In this document: positions 1 to 8,558 of the stretch, piece by piece
Numbering within the stretch: position 1 is the first letter of the stretch
Layout: each line of letters begins with the position of its first letter
Source: Litorimonas cladophorae
GTDB lineage: Bacteria; Pseudomonadota; Alphaproteobacteria; Caulobacterales; Maricaulaceae
DNA length: 51,763 nucleotides
Direction of reading: 5' to 3'
Assembly: GCF_014652455.1 (NCBI RefSeq)
Contig: NZ_BMYV01000004.1
Span: 1-51,763, forward strand
Position numbers and translations under genes: made by a program
Notes under the pieces: generated by a model
What the model was told of the DNA's origin: nothing
The model's database searches: none
Seen by the model: only the letters and a program-made list of their open reading frames with translations

Positions 1-95
1 TCGTACCAATCGCCATGGAAGAGAAGCTCCGCTTCGCGATCCGCGAAGGTGGCCGTACAGTTGGCGCCGGCGTTGTTGCAAAGATTATCGAATAG
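1..95 (+). CDS. tuf: Elongation factor Tu, C-terminal end (partial)
   Basis: The reading frame from base 3 encodes the last 30 residues of EF-Tu and ends with TAG at 93-95. The tail ([20 protein letters not shown], then [10 protein letters not shown]) is the highly conserved end of beta-barrel domain 3. EF-Tu is the GTPase that brings aminoacyl-tRNA to the ribosome. The 5' part lies outside the window. The order tuf, tRNA-Trp, secE, nusG is a classic bacterial arrangement and supports the call. Confidence 0.95.
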   Translation, partial: VPIAMEEKLRFAIREGGRTVGAGVVAKIIE

Positions 96-164
96 GCTGA
101 AATATAACATATTGAACGGGCGCTCTGTGCTGAGGGTCCGTTCAAATATCCGGATCGAACGGAA

Positions 165-240
165 ACGGGCATAGCTCAGTTGGTAGAGCACTGGATTCCA
201 AATCCAGGTGTCGGGGGTTCGAGTCCTCCTGCCCGTGCCA
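165..240 (+). tRNA. tRNA-Trp (anticodon CCA)
   Basis: A 76-nt cloverleaf. The acceptor stem ACGGGCA pairs with TGCCCGT, the D arm contains AGCTCAGTTGGTAGAGC, and the anticodon stem CTGGA/TCCAG encloses loop TTCCAAA, so the anticodon is CCA. The T arm contains GGTTCGAGTCC. The discriminator is G and CCA is encoded (238-240). It lies between tuf and secE, the usual place for this tRNA. Confidence 0.97.
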
Positions 241-374
241 GTCGACATCCAGTTCTAGGCCTTGTAAATGGGCCGCGGACACACAAAATAACGCGTTGCT
301 GCTAAATTTTGGTGGTGCGCGTTTTGGCCGTTAAAATCTAGAAATAGATTAGGTCGCAGAAATTTAGGAATGTA

Positions 375-665
375 ATGCCTAAGAGTAAGAACAAGCGGAA
401 GAATGCGGGCAAAAAGCCCGCGGCAGCACCTGTTGTTGCAACGTCTCCGGCTGGATCTGAGTCAGTTGCGCCTAAAGTTGGTCCTATCAAATATGTGGGT
501 CAGGTACGTCAGGAAGCTCGCCGGGTTGTTTGGCCGGGTTGGCCAGAGGTCTGGAAGACAACAATCCTTGTGATGCTACTCTTTGTCTTGATGGGTGTCT
601 TTTTCTTCATTGTCGATTGGGCCTTGGCTAACATCGTTCAACTTGTTCTCGGTCTCGGAGATTAA
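375..665 (+). CDS. secE: Preprotein translocase subunit SecE
   Basis: 96 aa. The small essential subunit of the SecYEG channel in the inner membrane. The first ~38 residues form a Lys/Ala/Pro-rich cytoplasmic extension, followed by the conserved amphipathic segment (YVGQVRQEARRVVWPGWPEV, about residues 41-60) and one transmembrane helix (about 63-88). It is longer than the ~65-aa minimal SecE because of the N-terminal extension. An AGGA Shine-Dalgarno lies just before ATG 375. nusG begins 3 nt after its stop, the standard secE-nusG pair. Confidence 0.95.
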   Translation: MPKSKNKRKNAGKKPAAAPVVATSPAGSESVAPKVGPIKYVGQVRQEARRVVWPGWPEVWKTTILVMLLFVLMGVFFFIVDWALANIVQLVLGLGD

Positions 666-668
666 CGC

Positions 669-1199
669 ATGGCAGCCAAATGGTATATCGTTCAGGCTTA
701 CTCGAATTTTGAGAAGCGCGTGAAGGAGACTTTAGAGCGTGATGCGGCTGAAAAAGGTCTGGATCACCTCTTCGAGGAGATACTCGTGCCAACCGAAACC
801 GTTGTTGAGGTCCGTAAGGGCCGAAAAATGGAATCCGAACGCAAGTTTTTCCCAGGTTACGTGTTGGTGAAGGTCGATCTGACGGATGAAGCCTATCATT
901 TGGTGAAAAATACACCAAAGGTCACGGGCTTTCTTGGCTCAACCACGAAGCCTATGCCTGTTTCTGAGAAAGAAGTTGAGCGCATCGTGGGTCAGATCCA
1001 AGAGGGTGTTGATAGTCCGCGCCCAATGATCAGCTTCGATATTGGCGAGATCGTCAAAGTCGTCGATGGCCCTTTCCAGAGCTTCAATGGTACTGTTGAA
1101 AGTGTCGATGAAGAGAGCGCGCGCTTGAAGGTTCTAATTAACATTTTTGGTCAGGGCACGCCTGTCGAACTGAATTACACGCAAGTTGAAAAGTCGTAA
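669..1199 (+). CDS. nusG: Transcription termination/antitermination protein NusG
   Basis: 176 aa. Binds RNA polymerase and couples transcription to Rho and to the ribosome (via S10). The N-terminal NGN domain starts at KWYIVQAYSNFEKRV and includes FFPGYVLVKVDL. The C-terminal KOW domain contains IVKVVDGPFQSFNGTVESVD, and the protein ends with the usual NYTQVEKS. The length is typical of the family. The gene is tightly coupled to secE (SD GGAG overlaps the end of secE). Confidence 0.97.
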   Translation: MAAKWYIVQAYSNFEKRVKETLERDAAEKGLDHLFEEILVPTETVVEVRKGRKMESERKFFPGYVLVKVDLTDEAYHLVKNTPKVTGFLGSTTKPMPVSEKEVERIVGQIQEGVDSPRPMISFDIGEIVKVVDGPFQSFNGTVESVDEESARLKVLINIFGQGTPVELNYTQVEKS

Positions 1200-1275
1200 T
1201 TAGCCGGATTTCCTGAAAGGAAAATTGGCATCAAAGGCAACGGTCTTGGTTGTTTTTGTAAAAGAATATAGAATT

Positions 1276-1435
1276 TCTCCTTCGGGAGATTGAGAGCCGA
1301 AACGACGAAGATTGTCGTTTCGGGTGTTGATATTCTCCTTCGGGGAAAATCAGCGATGTGGGAGACGCCGCTAAGTCCAGCGGTTGTCGGACCACAAACC
1401 ACGAAGGTAGAGGCAATTTCGCAGCTACCGCCGAC
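1276..1435 (+). promoter_or_regulatory. Structured 5' leader of the rplK-rplA transcript
   Basis: The 253-nt gap between nusG and rplK carries several perfect hairpins: TCTCC-TTCG-GGAGA (1276-1289), a 10-bp stem CCGAAACGAC/GTCGTTTCGG with a 7-nt loop (1297-1323), and CCGCT/AGCGG (1368-1383). There is also a nested two-helix element, GTCGG (1386-1390) with CCGAC (1431-1435) enclosing GGTAG (1406-1410) with CTACC (1425-1429), which ends just before the SD AAGGAG (1441). In E. coli, L1 represses this operon by binding the mRNA here. An equivalent role for the nested element is inferred from position, not from a sequence match. Confidence 0.5.
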
Positions 1436-1452
1436 ACTTTAAGGAGTGGATT

Positions 1453-1884
1453 ATGGCAAAGAAGATCAGTGGCTATATTAAGCTGACGATCCCAGCGGGT
1501 TCCGCGAACCCGTCTCCGCCGCTTGGGCCTGCATTGGGTCAACGAGGCGTGAATATTATGGAATTCGCAAAGGCGTTTAACGCAAAGACTGACGATTTGG
1601 AAAAAGGCGTTCCCACGCCAACCGTCATTACAGTCTTTTCCGACAAGTCTTTCACATTCATCACGAAATCGGCGCCTGCGTCTTATTACCTGAAAAAAGC
1701 TGCGGGCAAAAAGCAGGGTTCCAATAACCCTGGTTCCGAAGTTGGTGGCACGGTCACAATGGACCAGTGTCGCGAAATCGCTGAAGCAAAAATGGCTGAT
1801 TTGTCCGCAAATGACGTCGAAGCTGGCGCACTCATCATCGCGGGCTCTGCTCGTTCGATGGGCTTTGAAGTGACGGGAGCTTAG
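1453..1884 (+). CDS. rplK: 50S ribosomal protein L11
   Basis: 143 aa, normal length. It builds the GTPase-associated centre of the 50S subunit with L10/L12. The family signatures [20 protein letters not shown] (N-terminal domain) and the C-terminal rRNA-binding region with [13 protein letters not shown] and ending in ARSMGFEV are present. The SD AAGGAG lies 6 nt before ATG. rplA starts 2 nt after the stop, so the two are one translational unit. Confidence 0.97.
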   Translation: MAKKISGYIKLTIPAGSANPSPPLGPALGQRGVNIMEFAKAFNAKTDDLEKGVPTPTVITVFSDKSFTFITKSAPASYYLKKAAGKKQGSNNPGSEVGGTVTMDQCREIAEAKMADLSANDVEAGALIIAGSARSMGFEVTGA

Positions 1885-1886
1885 AC

Positions 1887-2576
1887 ATGGCTGGTAAACG
1901 TTATAAGGCCGCCGCAGCTGCTGTTGACATCAATGTTGACATGACTGTCGCTGACGCCGTTGCTGTTATTAAGAAAAACGCCACAGCGAAATTTGACGAA
2001 ACAATCGAAATCGCAATGAACTTGGGTGTTGATCCACGTCATGCTGACCAAATGGTCCGTGGTGTTTGTAATCTTCCAAACGGCACTGGCCGTTCTGTTC
2101 GTGTTGCTGTTTTTGCAAAAGACGCAAAGGCTGATGAAGCCCGCGCAGCTGGTGCAGATATTGTTGGTGCAGAAGATTTGGTCGAAATGATCCAAAATGG
2201 TGAAATGAATTTTGATCGCGTTATCGCATCACCTGACATGATGCCACTTGTTGGTCGTGTTGCCCGCGTCTTGGGTCCAAAAGGCATGATGCCAAACCCA
2301 AAAGTCGGAACAGTTACGCCGAATATCGCGAAAGCTGTTGAAGATGCCAAAGGCGGCGCTGTTGAATTCCGTGTTGAAAAAGCTGGCGTGATTCACGCAG
2401 GCGTTGGCAAAGCGTCCTTTACGGAAGCTAAGCTTGCTGAAAACGTTACGGCATTCCTCGGTGCCATCCAGAAGGCGCGTCCAACAGGTGCCAAGGGCAC
2501 ATTCGTGAAGAAGATCTGTTTGACGTCCACTATGGGCCCATCCGTTCGTATCAACACATCAGAAGTCCCGTCCTAG
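1887..2576 (+). CDS. rplA: 50S ribosomal protein L1
   Basis: 229 aa, the usual length. L1 forms the mobile stalk at the 50S E site and, in well-studied bacteria, autoregulates the L11-L1 mRNA. Conserved blocks are visible: [34 protein letters not shown] and the C-terminal [10 protein letters not shown]. The codon use is strongly GTT/GCT-rich, as expected for a highly expressed gene. It is followed by the rplJ leader. Confidence 0.97.
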   Translation: MAGKRYKAAAAAVDINVDMTVADAVAVIKKNATAKFDETIEIAMNLGVDPRHADQMVRGVCNLPNGTGRSVRVAVFAKDAKADEARAAGADIVGAEDLVEMIQNGEMNFDRVIASPDMMPLVGRVARVLGPKGMMPNPKVGTVTPNIAKAVEDAKGGAVEFRVEKAGVIHAGVGKASFTEAKLAENVTAFLGAIQKARPTGAKGTFVKKICLTSTMGPSVRINTSEVPS

Positions 2577-2716
2577 TTTTAGGCTACGGTATTTGATTTT
2601 AAGAATTTGGCGCAGGTTTTTGATCTGCGCCGACTACCGTCATCTGATTGATCTTCGATTGGTTTGATGACGGTCTGTCCAAGACCACCGGTGCGGATCA
2701 AAAGATCCACTTAATT

Positions 2717-2898
2717 TCCTGTGTAGACGGAGTGAGACCGAATTTCATGCGAGGCAACACTCCCTTTCGGAGAGGGGTTGTCTTCAAAGGATTTGGTTCG
2801 AGTTCTGGGACAGACACCTGCTTGCGGATTGTCTGGCAACAGATAGCCGCAGGTATTCTCAAGGGTTCCCGCATGGTGTGGGAGCTCACAACAAGGAG
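2717..2898 (+). promoter_or_regulatory. rplJ leader (L10 autoregulatory leader candidate)
   Basis: The 329-nt gap between rplA and rplJ holds ordered secondary structure. GGCAAC (2753-2758) pairs with GTTGTC (2777-2782, one G-U) around an inner CTCC/GGAG hairpin. CCTGC (2817-2821) pairs with GCAGG (2849-2853), enclosing a TCTG-GCAA-CAGA hairpin (2832-2843) with a GNRA loop and an asymmetric internal loop. Position and architecture fit the L10(L12)4-binding leaders of rplJL operons. Assignment to that RNA family is an inference. An open frame runs through this region but shows no protein-like composition. Confidence 0.6.
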
Positions 2899-2905
2899 AC
2901 CGCAA

Positions 2906-3421
2906 ATGGACCGTTCTCAAAAAGAGATTGCTGTTAAAGAACTCACAGAGATCTTCGACGGCGCCGGATCCGTGGTGATGGCCGATTATTCGGGCATGAC
3001 TGTTGCGGAAATGACGGAATTGCGTGCCAAGCTTCGTGAGCGTGGCGCAACGATCCGTGTTGTGAAAAACCGTTTGGCGAAAATCGCTATGAAAGGGAAA
3101 CCTTTCGAAGCGGCTGCTGAGAAATTCACCGGACCTGTGGCAATTGCCTGGGCCGAGGACATGATCAGCGCGCCGAAAGTGACAGTTGAATATTCCAAAG
3201 ACTCGACAGTGTTCGATATCATTGGTGGATTCATGGGTGAAGAAATCTTTGACGTCTCTGGCGTTGATGCTTTGTCCAAACTGCCATCCCGCGAGGAGCT
3301 TATCTCCATGTCGGCCCAACTTCTGTTGGCACCGGTTACGAGCATTGCTTCCGCCCTCACGTCGCAAGCTGGCAATATCGCTGGCAACATTGCAACGATC
3401 GAGGAAAAGGCTGCGGCTTAA
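2906..3421 (+). CDS. rplJ: 50S ribosomal protein L10
   Basis: 171 aa from ATG 2906, which is preceded by SD ACAAGGAGA. An in-frame extension to 2648 would add 86 residues unlike any L10 and would cover the leader, so it is rejected. L10 anchors the L7/L12 stalk to the 50S subunit. The N-terminal rRNA-binding part (ADYSGMTVAEMTELRAKLRE, then VVKNRLAKIA) and the C-terminal L12-binding helix are present. Likely autoregulated through its leader. Confidence 0.96.
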   Translation: MDRSQKEIAVKELTEIFDGAGSVVMADYSGMTVAEMTELRAKLRERGATIRVVKNRLAKIAMKGKPFEAAAEKFTGPVAIAWAEDMISAPKVTVEYSKDSTVFDIIGGFMGEEIFDVSGVDALSKLPSREELISMSAQLLLAPVTSIASALTSQAGNIAGNIATIEEKAAA

Positions 3422-3497
3422 TTTCACAATTTCATTCTCGCAAACTCGACCTAAATCGCTCTCAAATTCGAGGGCAAAAACCTAAAGGAACTACATC

Positions 3498-3866
3498 ATG
3501 GCTGATGTGAAAAAACTCGCAGAAGAACTCGTCAAGCTGACGATTTTGGAAGCAAAAGAACTAAACGACATCCTCAAAGATGAGTACGGCATCGAGCCAG
3601 CAGCTGCTGCTGTTGTTGCTGGTCCGGCTGCTGGCGGCGAAGCTGCTGCTGCAAAGACTGACTTTGACGTTGTCATGACATCTTTCGGCGGAAACAAAAT
3701 CTCCGTCATTAAAGAAGTCCGTGCAATCACAGGTCTTGGCTTGAAAGAAGCTAAAGAGCTTGTCGAAGGCGCACCGAAAGCCGTCAAAGAAGGCGTGCCA
3801 GAGGCAGAAGCTAATGACATCAAAGAGAAACTTGAAGCAGCTGGCGCAACTGTCGAGCTCAAGTAG
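3498..3866 (+). CDS. rplL: 50S ribosomal protein L7/L12
   Basis: 122 aa, acidic stalk protein present in multiple copies on L10 and recruiting translation factors. It has an N-terminal dimerisation domain ([19 protein letters not shown]), an Ala/Gly-rich hinge (about residues 34-52) and a conserved C-terminal domain ([20 protein letters not shown]). SD AAAGGAA precedes ATG. The 76-nt gap after rplJ shows no terminator, so it is co-transcribed with rplJ. Confidence 0.97.
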   Translation: MADVKKLAEELVKLTILEAKELNDILKDEYGIEPAAAAVVAGPAAGGEAAAAKTDFDVVMTSFGGNKISVIKEVRAITGLGLKEAKELVEGAPKAVKEGVPEAEANDIKEKLEAAGATVELK

Positions 3867-3905
3867 TCTTTTTGACGGGCCAGTCTTCTGGTCCCCAAAA
3901 ACAAA

Positions 3906-3933
3906 GGGCGGCACGGGTTTTCCTGTGTCGCCC
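3906..3933 (+). promoter_or_regulatory. Stable hairpin in the rplL-rpoB gap (partial terminator or processing site)
   Basis: GGGCGGCACGGG pairs with CCTGTGTCGCCC (12 bp with three G-U pairs) around a TTTT loop. No T-run follows, so it is not a full intrinsic terminator. The same 244-nt gap contains TTGGAT/ATCCAA (3969-3985), CCTGC/GCAGG (4014-4027) and GGGCGT/ACGCCC (4061-4089). In E. coli this junction carries an attenuator and an RNase III site that set the stalk-protein to polymerase ratio. A comparable function here is an inference. Confidence 0.5.
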
Positions 3934-4110
3934 ATTGCCGCATTTATTTGAGGCACGCATTTTCTGAGTTGGATTTGACATCCAATGATGTGGTTAAAAT
4001 TCAGAAGAGACGACCTGCTGGGGCAGGCTAACCCCCACGAAATTTAGGGCTGACTTTTACGGGCGTGCACACCCGGATCAGATACGCCCACCAACGCAAA
4101 GGTTGCTTTG

Positions 4111-7100
4111 ATGTCGCTTACATTCACTGGCAAGAAACGTATTCGCAAGAGCTTCGGCCGAATTCCCGAAGTTGTACGGATGCCGAACCTCATTGAGGTT
4201 CAGAAATCCTCATACAATCAATTCCTACAAAAGAGTATTCCGCACGAAGATCGTGGATCCGACGAAGGTATGAACGGTGTTTTTAACTCCGTCTTCCCCG
4301 TTCGTGATTTTTCTGATCGCGCAGTTTTGGAATATGTCTCTTTTGTTTTCGAAAAACCGAAATTTGACGAAGAAGAATGTCAACAACGTGACATTACCTA
4401 CGCCGCCCCGTTGAAAGTCAAAATGCGTCTTGTCGTATTTGATGTCGACGATGATACAGGTGCGCGCTCTGTCAAAGACATTAAAGAGCAAGACGTTTAT
4501 ATGGGCGATATCCCGCTCATGACCGCAAAAGGTACGTTCATCGTGAACGGCACAGAGCGTGTGATCGTCTCGCAAATGCATCGTTCACCAGGTGTGTTCT
4601 TCTCCCATGATAAGGGTAAAGGCCATTCTTCTGGCAAGTTCCTGTTCTCCGCGCGCATCATTCCATATCGCGGTAGCTGGCTCGACTTTGAATTTGACGC
4701 CAAAGATATTCTTTATGCGCGGATTGACCGCCGCCGGAAATTGCCTGCGACGACAGTGCTCTATGCGCTTGGCATGACACGCGAAGAAATCCTCGAGCAG
4801 TATTACGAGAGCATCTCTTTCAAGCGTGACAAGAAGAAAGATGGCTGGACACGTCCATTCAATGCTGACGAATATCGTGGTGCGAAACTTTTGCGTGACT
4901 TGGTTGATGCCAAGACTGGCGAAGTTGTGGCACCTGCGGGTCGTAAATTGACGAAACGTGGCGCCAAGAAATTGGCTGATGATGGTGTGAAATCTGTTCT
5001 TATCTCCAATGAAGAAATGTCCGAGCGTTTTGTGGCTGGCGATATCGTCAACACCGAAACGGGCCAAATCTATTCTGAAGCGGGTGACGAGCTGTCCTTG
5101 GAAATCATGGACCAGATCAACGAAGCTGGCATCACTGAGCTATCCGTTCTGAACATCGATCACGTCAATGTCGGTCCATATATCCGGAACACATTGGCCG
5201 CCGATAAAAACGACAGCCGCGAAGGCGCATTGGTCGACATCTATCGCGTAATGCGTCCGGGTGAGCCGCCAACAGCTGAAGCTGCTGAAGATCTCTTCAA
5301 TTCGCTCTTCTTTGATGGCGAGCGTTATGACCTCTCCGCCGTTGGCCGCGTGAAGATGAACCTTCGCATGGACATGCAAGACGTCGGTGATGAAATCCGC
5401 GTTCTTCGTAAAGAAGACATCTTGGCCGTTGTTGAGACGTTGACGAAATTGAAAGATGGCATTGGCTCCATCGACGATATCGATAACCTGGGTAACCGTC
5501 GTGTGCGGTCTGTTGGTGAGCTGATGCAAAACCAATATCGCATCGGTCTGCTGCGTATGGAACGTGCGATCAAAGAGCGTATGCAATCTGTCGATATCGA
5601 AACAGTTATGCCGCATGATTTGATCAATGCGAAACCAGCCGCTGCGGTTGTCCGCGAATTCTTCGGCTCCTCGCAGCTGTCGCAATTTATGGACCAAACG
5701 AACCCGCTTTCAGAGATTACGCATAAGCGTCGCCTCTCAGCGCTTGGACCTGGTGGTTTGACACGTGAACGCGCAGGCTTTGAAGTCCGCGATGTTCACC
5801 CAACCCATTATGGTCGTATCTGTCCGATTGAAACGCCAGAGGGACCAAACATTGGTCTAATTAACTCACTCGCCACACATGCGCGGGTGAACAAATATGG
5901 TTTCATCGAAAGCCCATATCGCAAAATCAACAAGGGTAAGTTGACCAGCGAAGTCGTCTATCTCTCCGCTATGGAAGAAGCGCGCTATTCCGTGGCTCAG
6001 GCGAACGCCAAAGTCACAGACAAGAACGAACTCGCAGAAGATTTCGTGACCTGTCGTGTAAATGGCGATGTGACACCGATTGCTCGCGAAGACGTGGACT
6101 TCATCGACGTTTCGCCGAAACAGCTTGTTTCTGTCGCTGCGGCGCTCATCCCGTTCCTCGAGAATGATGATGCGAACCGTGCGTTGATGGGATCAAACAT
6201 GATGCGCCAAGCGGTGCCTCTCTTGAAGGCCGAAGCGCCTCTCGTGGGTACTGGCATGGAAAGCGTTGTGGCTCTGGATTCAGGTGCGACAGTCGCGGCG
6301 AAACGCAAGGGTGTTGTCGAACAAGTCGACGCCAAACGTATCGTTGTCCGTGCGACGGAAGAAACGGATTTGTCCGTTTCAGGTGTCGACATCTACAACT
6401 TGCTGAAATTCCAACGTTCGAACCAGTCGACCTGTATCAACCAGCGTCCACTCGTCAAAGTTGGCGATATCGTGAATGCTGGCGACATTATTGCTGATGG
6501 CCCGTCAACGGATCTTGGCGAATTGGCTTTGGGTAAAAACGTGCTCGTCGCGTTTATGCCGTGGAATGGCTATAACTTCGAAGACTCGATCTTGATCTCC
6601 GAGCGCATCGTGCGCGACGATGTCTATACATCGCTTCACATCGAAGAATTCTCCATCATGGCCCGCGATACGAAGCTTGGACCTGAAGAGATCACGCGCG
6701 ACATTCCAAATGTTGGCGAAGAAACGCTCCGTAACCTGGACGAAGCCGGCATTGTTGCCGTTGGTGCCGAAGTTCATGCGGGCGATATTCTCGTCGGTAA
6801 AGTCACGCCAAAAGGCGAAAGCCCGATGACACCGGAAGAGAAACTCCTCCGGGCTATCTTTGGCGAGAAGGCCTCTGACGTGCGCGATACATCCCTCAAG
6901 CTCTCACCGGGCGCGTCGGGTACTGTTGTCGAAGTCCGTGTCTTCAACCGTCATGGTGTCGATAAAGATGAGCGCGCGATGCAAATCGAACGCGAAGAAA
7001 TCGAAAGCCTCGGTAAAGACCGCGATGACGAGCTGAAAATCCTTGAGCGTTCGATCTATAACTCGGTTCAAAAGACACTCTTGGGCAAGAACGCTGTTTC

Positions 7101-8196
7101 TGGTCCACGTGGTTTCAAAAAAGGCCCCGTTACCGAAGAAACGCTGAACGATGTTCCGCGTTCTGATTGGTGGCGTATTGGTGTTGACGACGAGGAGGCC
7201 ATTGGCCAACTTGAAGCCTTGAAAGAGCAATATGACTCCTCGAAACAGCGTCTTGACGCGCGCTTCGAAGATAAAGTCGACAAGCTCCAACGTGGTGATG
7301 AATTGCCACCGGGCGTCATGAAGATGGTCAAAGTCTTCGTAGCGGTTAAGCGTAAGCTTCAGCCGGGCGATAAGATGGCGGGTCGTCATGGTAACAAGGG
7401 TGTTATCTCCAAGATTAACCCTGTCGAAGACATGCCGTTCCTCGAAACTGGCCAAGCCGTTGATATCGTGTTGAACCCATTGGGTGTTCCATCGCGAATG
7501 AACGTCGGACAGATTCTCGAAACCCATATGGGTTGGGCTTGTGCAGGTATCGGTAAACTCATCGATGATGCGCTTGAGACTTATAAAATCGATCATGACA
7601 TGGCGGCACTGCGCGAAGCGGTTCAGCATGGCTATGGCGAGGATGAAGTTCTGCCGCGTAAAAACGAAGAAATCATCGAACTTGCGGGCAATGTCACCGG
7701 CGGTGTGCCGATTGCGACACCTGTCTTTGACGGCGCACGTGAGCCAGATATTGTGAAACTTCTAGAGCGCGCGGGCCTAAATGGTTCGGGTCAGATGGTA
7801 TTGCACGACGGTCGTACGGGTGAGAAATTCACGCGTCCTGTAACGGTCGGCTATAAGTATCTGCTCAAGCTTCACCATTTGGTTGATGACAAAATCCATG
7901 CCCGTTCAATCGGACCGTACTCCCTCGTTACCCAGCAACCGCTCGGTGGTAAGGCGCAGTTCGGTGGACAGCGCTTTGGTGAGATGGAAGTCTGGGCGCT
8001 TGAAGCTTATGGCGCGGCTTACACCTTGCAGGAAATGTTGACTGTCAAATCTGATGACGTGGCCGGCCGGACGAAAGTCTATGAGTCAATCGTCCGCGGT
8101 GATGACGGGTTTGAGGCTGGTATCCCAGAATCATTCAACGTTCTCGTCAAAGAGATCCGCTCGCTCGGCCTCAACGTCGAACTGACGAATGGATGA
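4111..8196 (+). CDS. rpoB: DNA-directed RNA polymerase subunit beta
   Basis: 1361 aa from ATG 4111, with AAAGG at 4098-4102 as SD. A TTG one codon upstream (4108) is also in frame but worse placed. It is the catalytic beta subunit of RNA polymerase. Conserved stretches include the rifampicin-pocket region ([20 protein letters not shown] and [20 protein letters not shown]), [15 protein letters not shown], and the C-terminal region [20 protein letters not shown]. The stop TGA overlaps the start of the next gene. Confidence 0.98.
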   Translation: MSLTFTGKKRIRKSFGRIPEVVRMPNLIEVQKSSYNQFLQKSIPHEDRGSDEGMNGVFNSVFPVRDFSDRAVLEYVSFVFEKPKFDEEECQQRDITYAAPLKVKMRLVVFDVDDDTGARSVKDIKEQDVYMGDIPLMTAKGTFIVNGTERVIVSQMHRSPGVFFSHDKGKGHSSGKFLFSARIIPYRGSWLDFEFDAKDILYARIDRRRKLPATTVLYALGMTREEILEQYYESISFKRDKKKDGWTRPFNADEYRGAKLLRDLVDAKTGEVVAPAGRKLTKRGAKKLADDGVKSVLISNEEMSERFVAGDIVNTETGQIYSEAGDELSLEIMDQINEAGITELSVLNIDHVNVGPYIRNTLAADKNDSREGALVDIYRVMRPGEPPTAEAAEDLFNSLFFDGERYDLSAVGRVKMNLRMDMQDVGDEIRVLRKEDILAVVETLTKLKDGIGSIDDIDNLGNRRVRSVGELMQNQYRIGLLRMERAIKERMQSVDIETVMPHDLINAKPAAAVVREFFGSSQLSQFMDQTNPLSEITHKRRLSALGPGGLTRERAGFEVRDVHPTHYGRICPIETPEGPNIGLINSLATHARVNKYGFIESPYRKINKGKLTSEVVYLSAMEEARYSVAQANAKVTDKNELAEDFVTCRVNGDVTPIAREDVDFIDVSPKQLVSVAAALIPFLENDDANRALMGSNMMRQAVPLLKAEAPLVGTGMESVVALDSGATVAAKRKGVVEQVDAKRIVVRATEETDLSVSGVDIYNLLKFQRSNQSTCINQRPLVKVGDIVNAGDIIADGPSTDLGELALGKNVLVAFMPWNGYNFEDSILISERIVRDDVYTSLHIEEFSIMARDTKLGPEEITRDIPNVGEETLRNLDEAGIVAVGAEVHAGDILVGKVTPKGESPMTPEEKLLRAIFGEKASDVRDTSLKLSPGASGTVVEVRVFNRHGVDKDERAMQIEREEIESLGKDRDDELKILERSIYNSVQKTLLGKNAVSGPRGFKKGPVTEETLNDVPRSDWWRIGVDDEEAIGQLEALKEQYDSSKQRLDARFEDKVDKLQRGDELPPGVMKMVKVFVAVKRKLQPGDKMAGRHGNKGVISKINPVEDMPFLETGQAVDIVLNPLGVPSRMNVGQILETHMGWACAGIGKLIDDALETYKIDHDMAALREAVQHGYGEDEVLPRKNEEIIELAGNVTGGVPIATPVFDGAREPDIVKLLERAGLNGSGQMVLHDGRTGEKFTRPVTVGYKYLLKLHHLVDDKIHARSIGPYSLVTQQPLGGKAQFGGQRFGEMEVWALEAYGAAYTLQEMLTVKSDDVAGRTKVYESIVRGDDGFEAGIPESFNVLVKEIRSLGLNVELTNG

Positions 8197-8557
8197 TTGG
8201 TCTGATGATGCAGCGGTCATCGCTGCGCTCGATGAGCGCGGTGTTGATCGTTCTGCACCAATGGACGTAGAGTTTTACGGGTATGCCAAGGATATAGATC
8301 ATGGAAGACGCATCTGCCAACATTTGGCTAATGCTAGTTTTCCCGGAGTTAAACTTGAAGGTGATGAGGGAACTCTGAGCTTTTTTGTAAAAACCCCGAT
8401 GATTGTAGATTTGGAAAATGTTGTGTTGGTTCAAAAATCTTTGAACGAACACCTCGCGGCCTTCGAGGCCAAATGCGATGGTTGGGGTGTCATGACAGGA
8501 CCCAAACCTAGCGTGGTAAAGCGGCTTTCAAGTCTCTTTGCGAAGAAAGGAAAATGA
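8189..8557 (+). CDS. RraB-like protein (ribonuclease E inhibitor family) inserted between rpoB and rpoC
   Basis: 122 aa. Start ATG 8189 lies inside the last codons of rpoB (8-nt overlap), and its TGA (8555-8557) ends 1 nt before the rpoC ATG, so it is embedded in the rpoBC transcript and probably translationally coupled. The acidic N-terminus is followed by a beta-alpha-beta-type fold: [18 protein letters not shown] (about 26-43), then a second half ending in CDGWGVM (about 96-102), the pattern seen in RraB-family proteins. RraB binds RNase E and modulates mRNA decay in gammaproteobacteria. Here only family membership is inferred, and the RNase E role is untested. The C-terminus is basic ([14 protein letters not shown]). 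Base use is more AT-rich than in rpoB/rpoC, suggesting lower expression or later acquisition. Confidence 0.7.
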   Translation: MDDWSDDAAVIAALDERGVDRSAPMDVEFYGYAKDIDHGRRICQHLANASFPGVKLEGDEGTLSFFVKTPMIVDLENVVLVQKSLNEHLAAFEAKCDGWGVMTGPKPSVVKRLSSLFAKKGK

Positions 8558-8558
8558 C

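Noticed and set aside
2648-2905. In-frame N-terminal extension of rplJ (86 residues)
   Set aside because: No SD, composition unlike L10, and the DNA forms the structured leader. ATG 2906 has a strong SD and gives normal L10 length.
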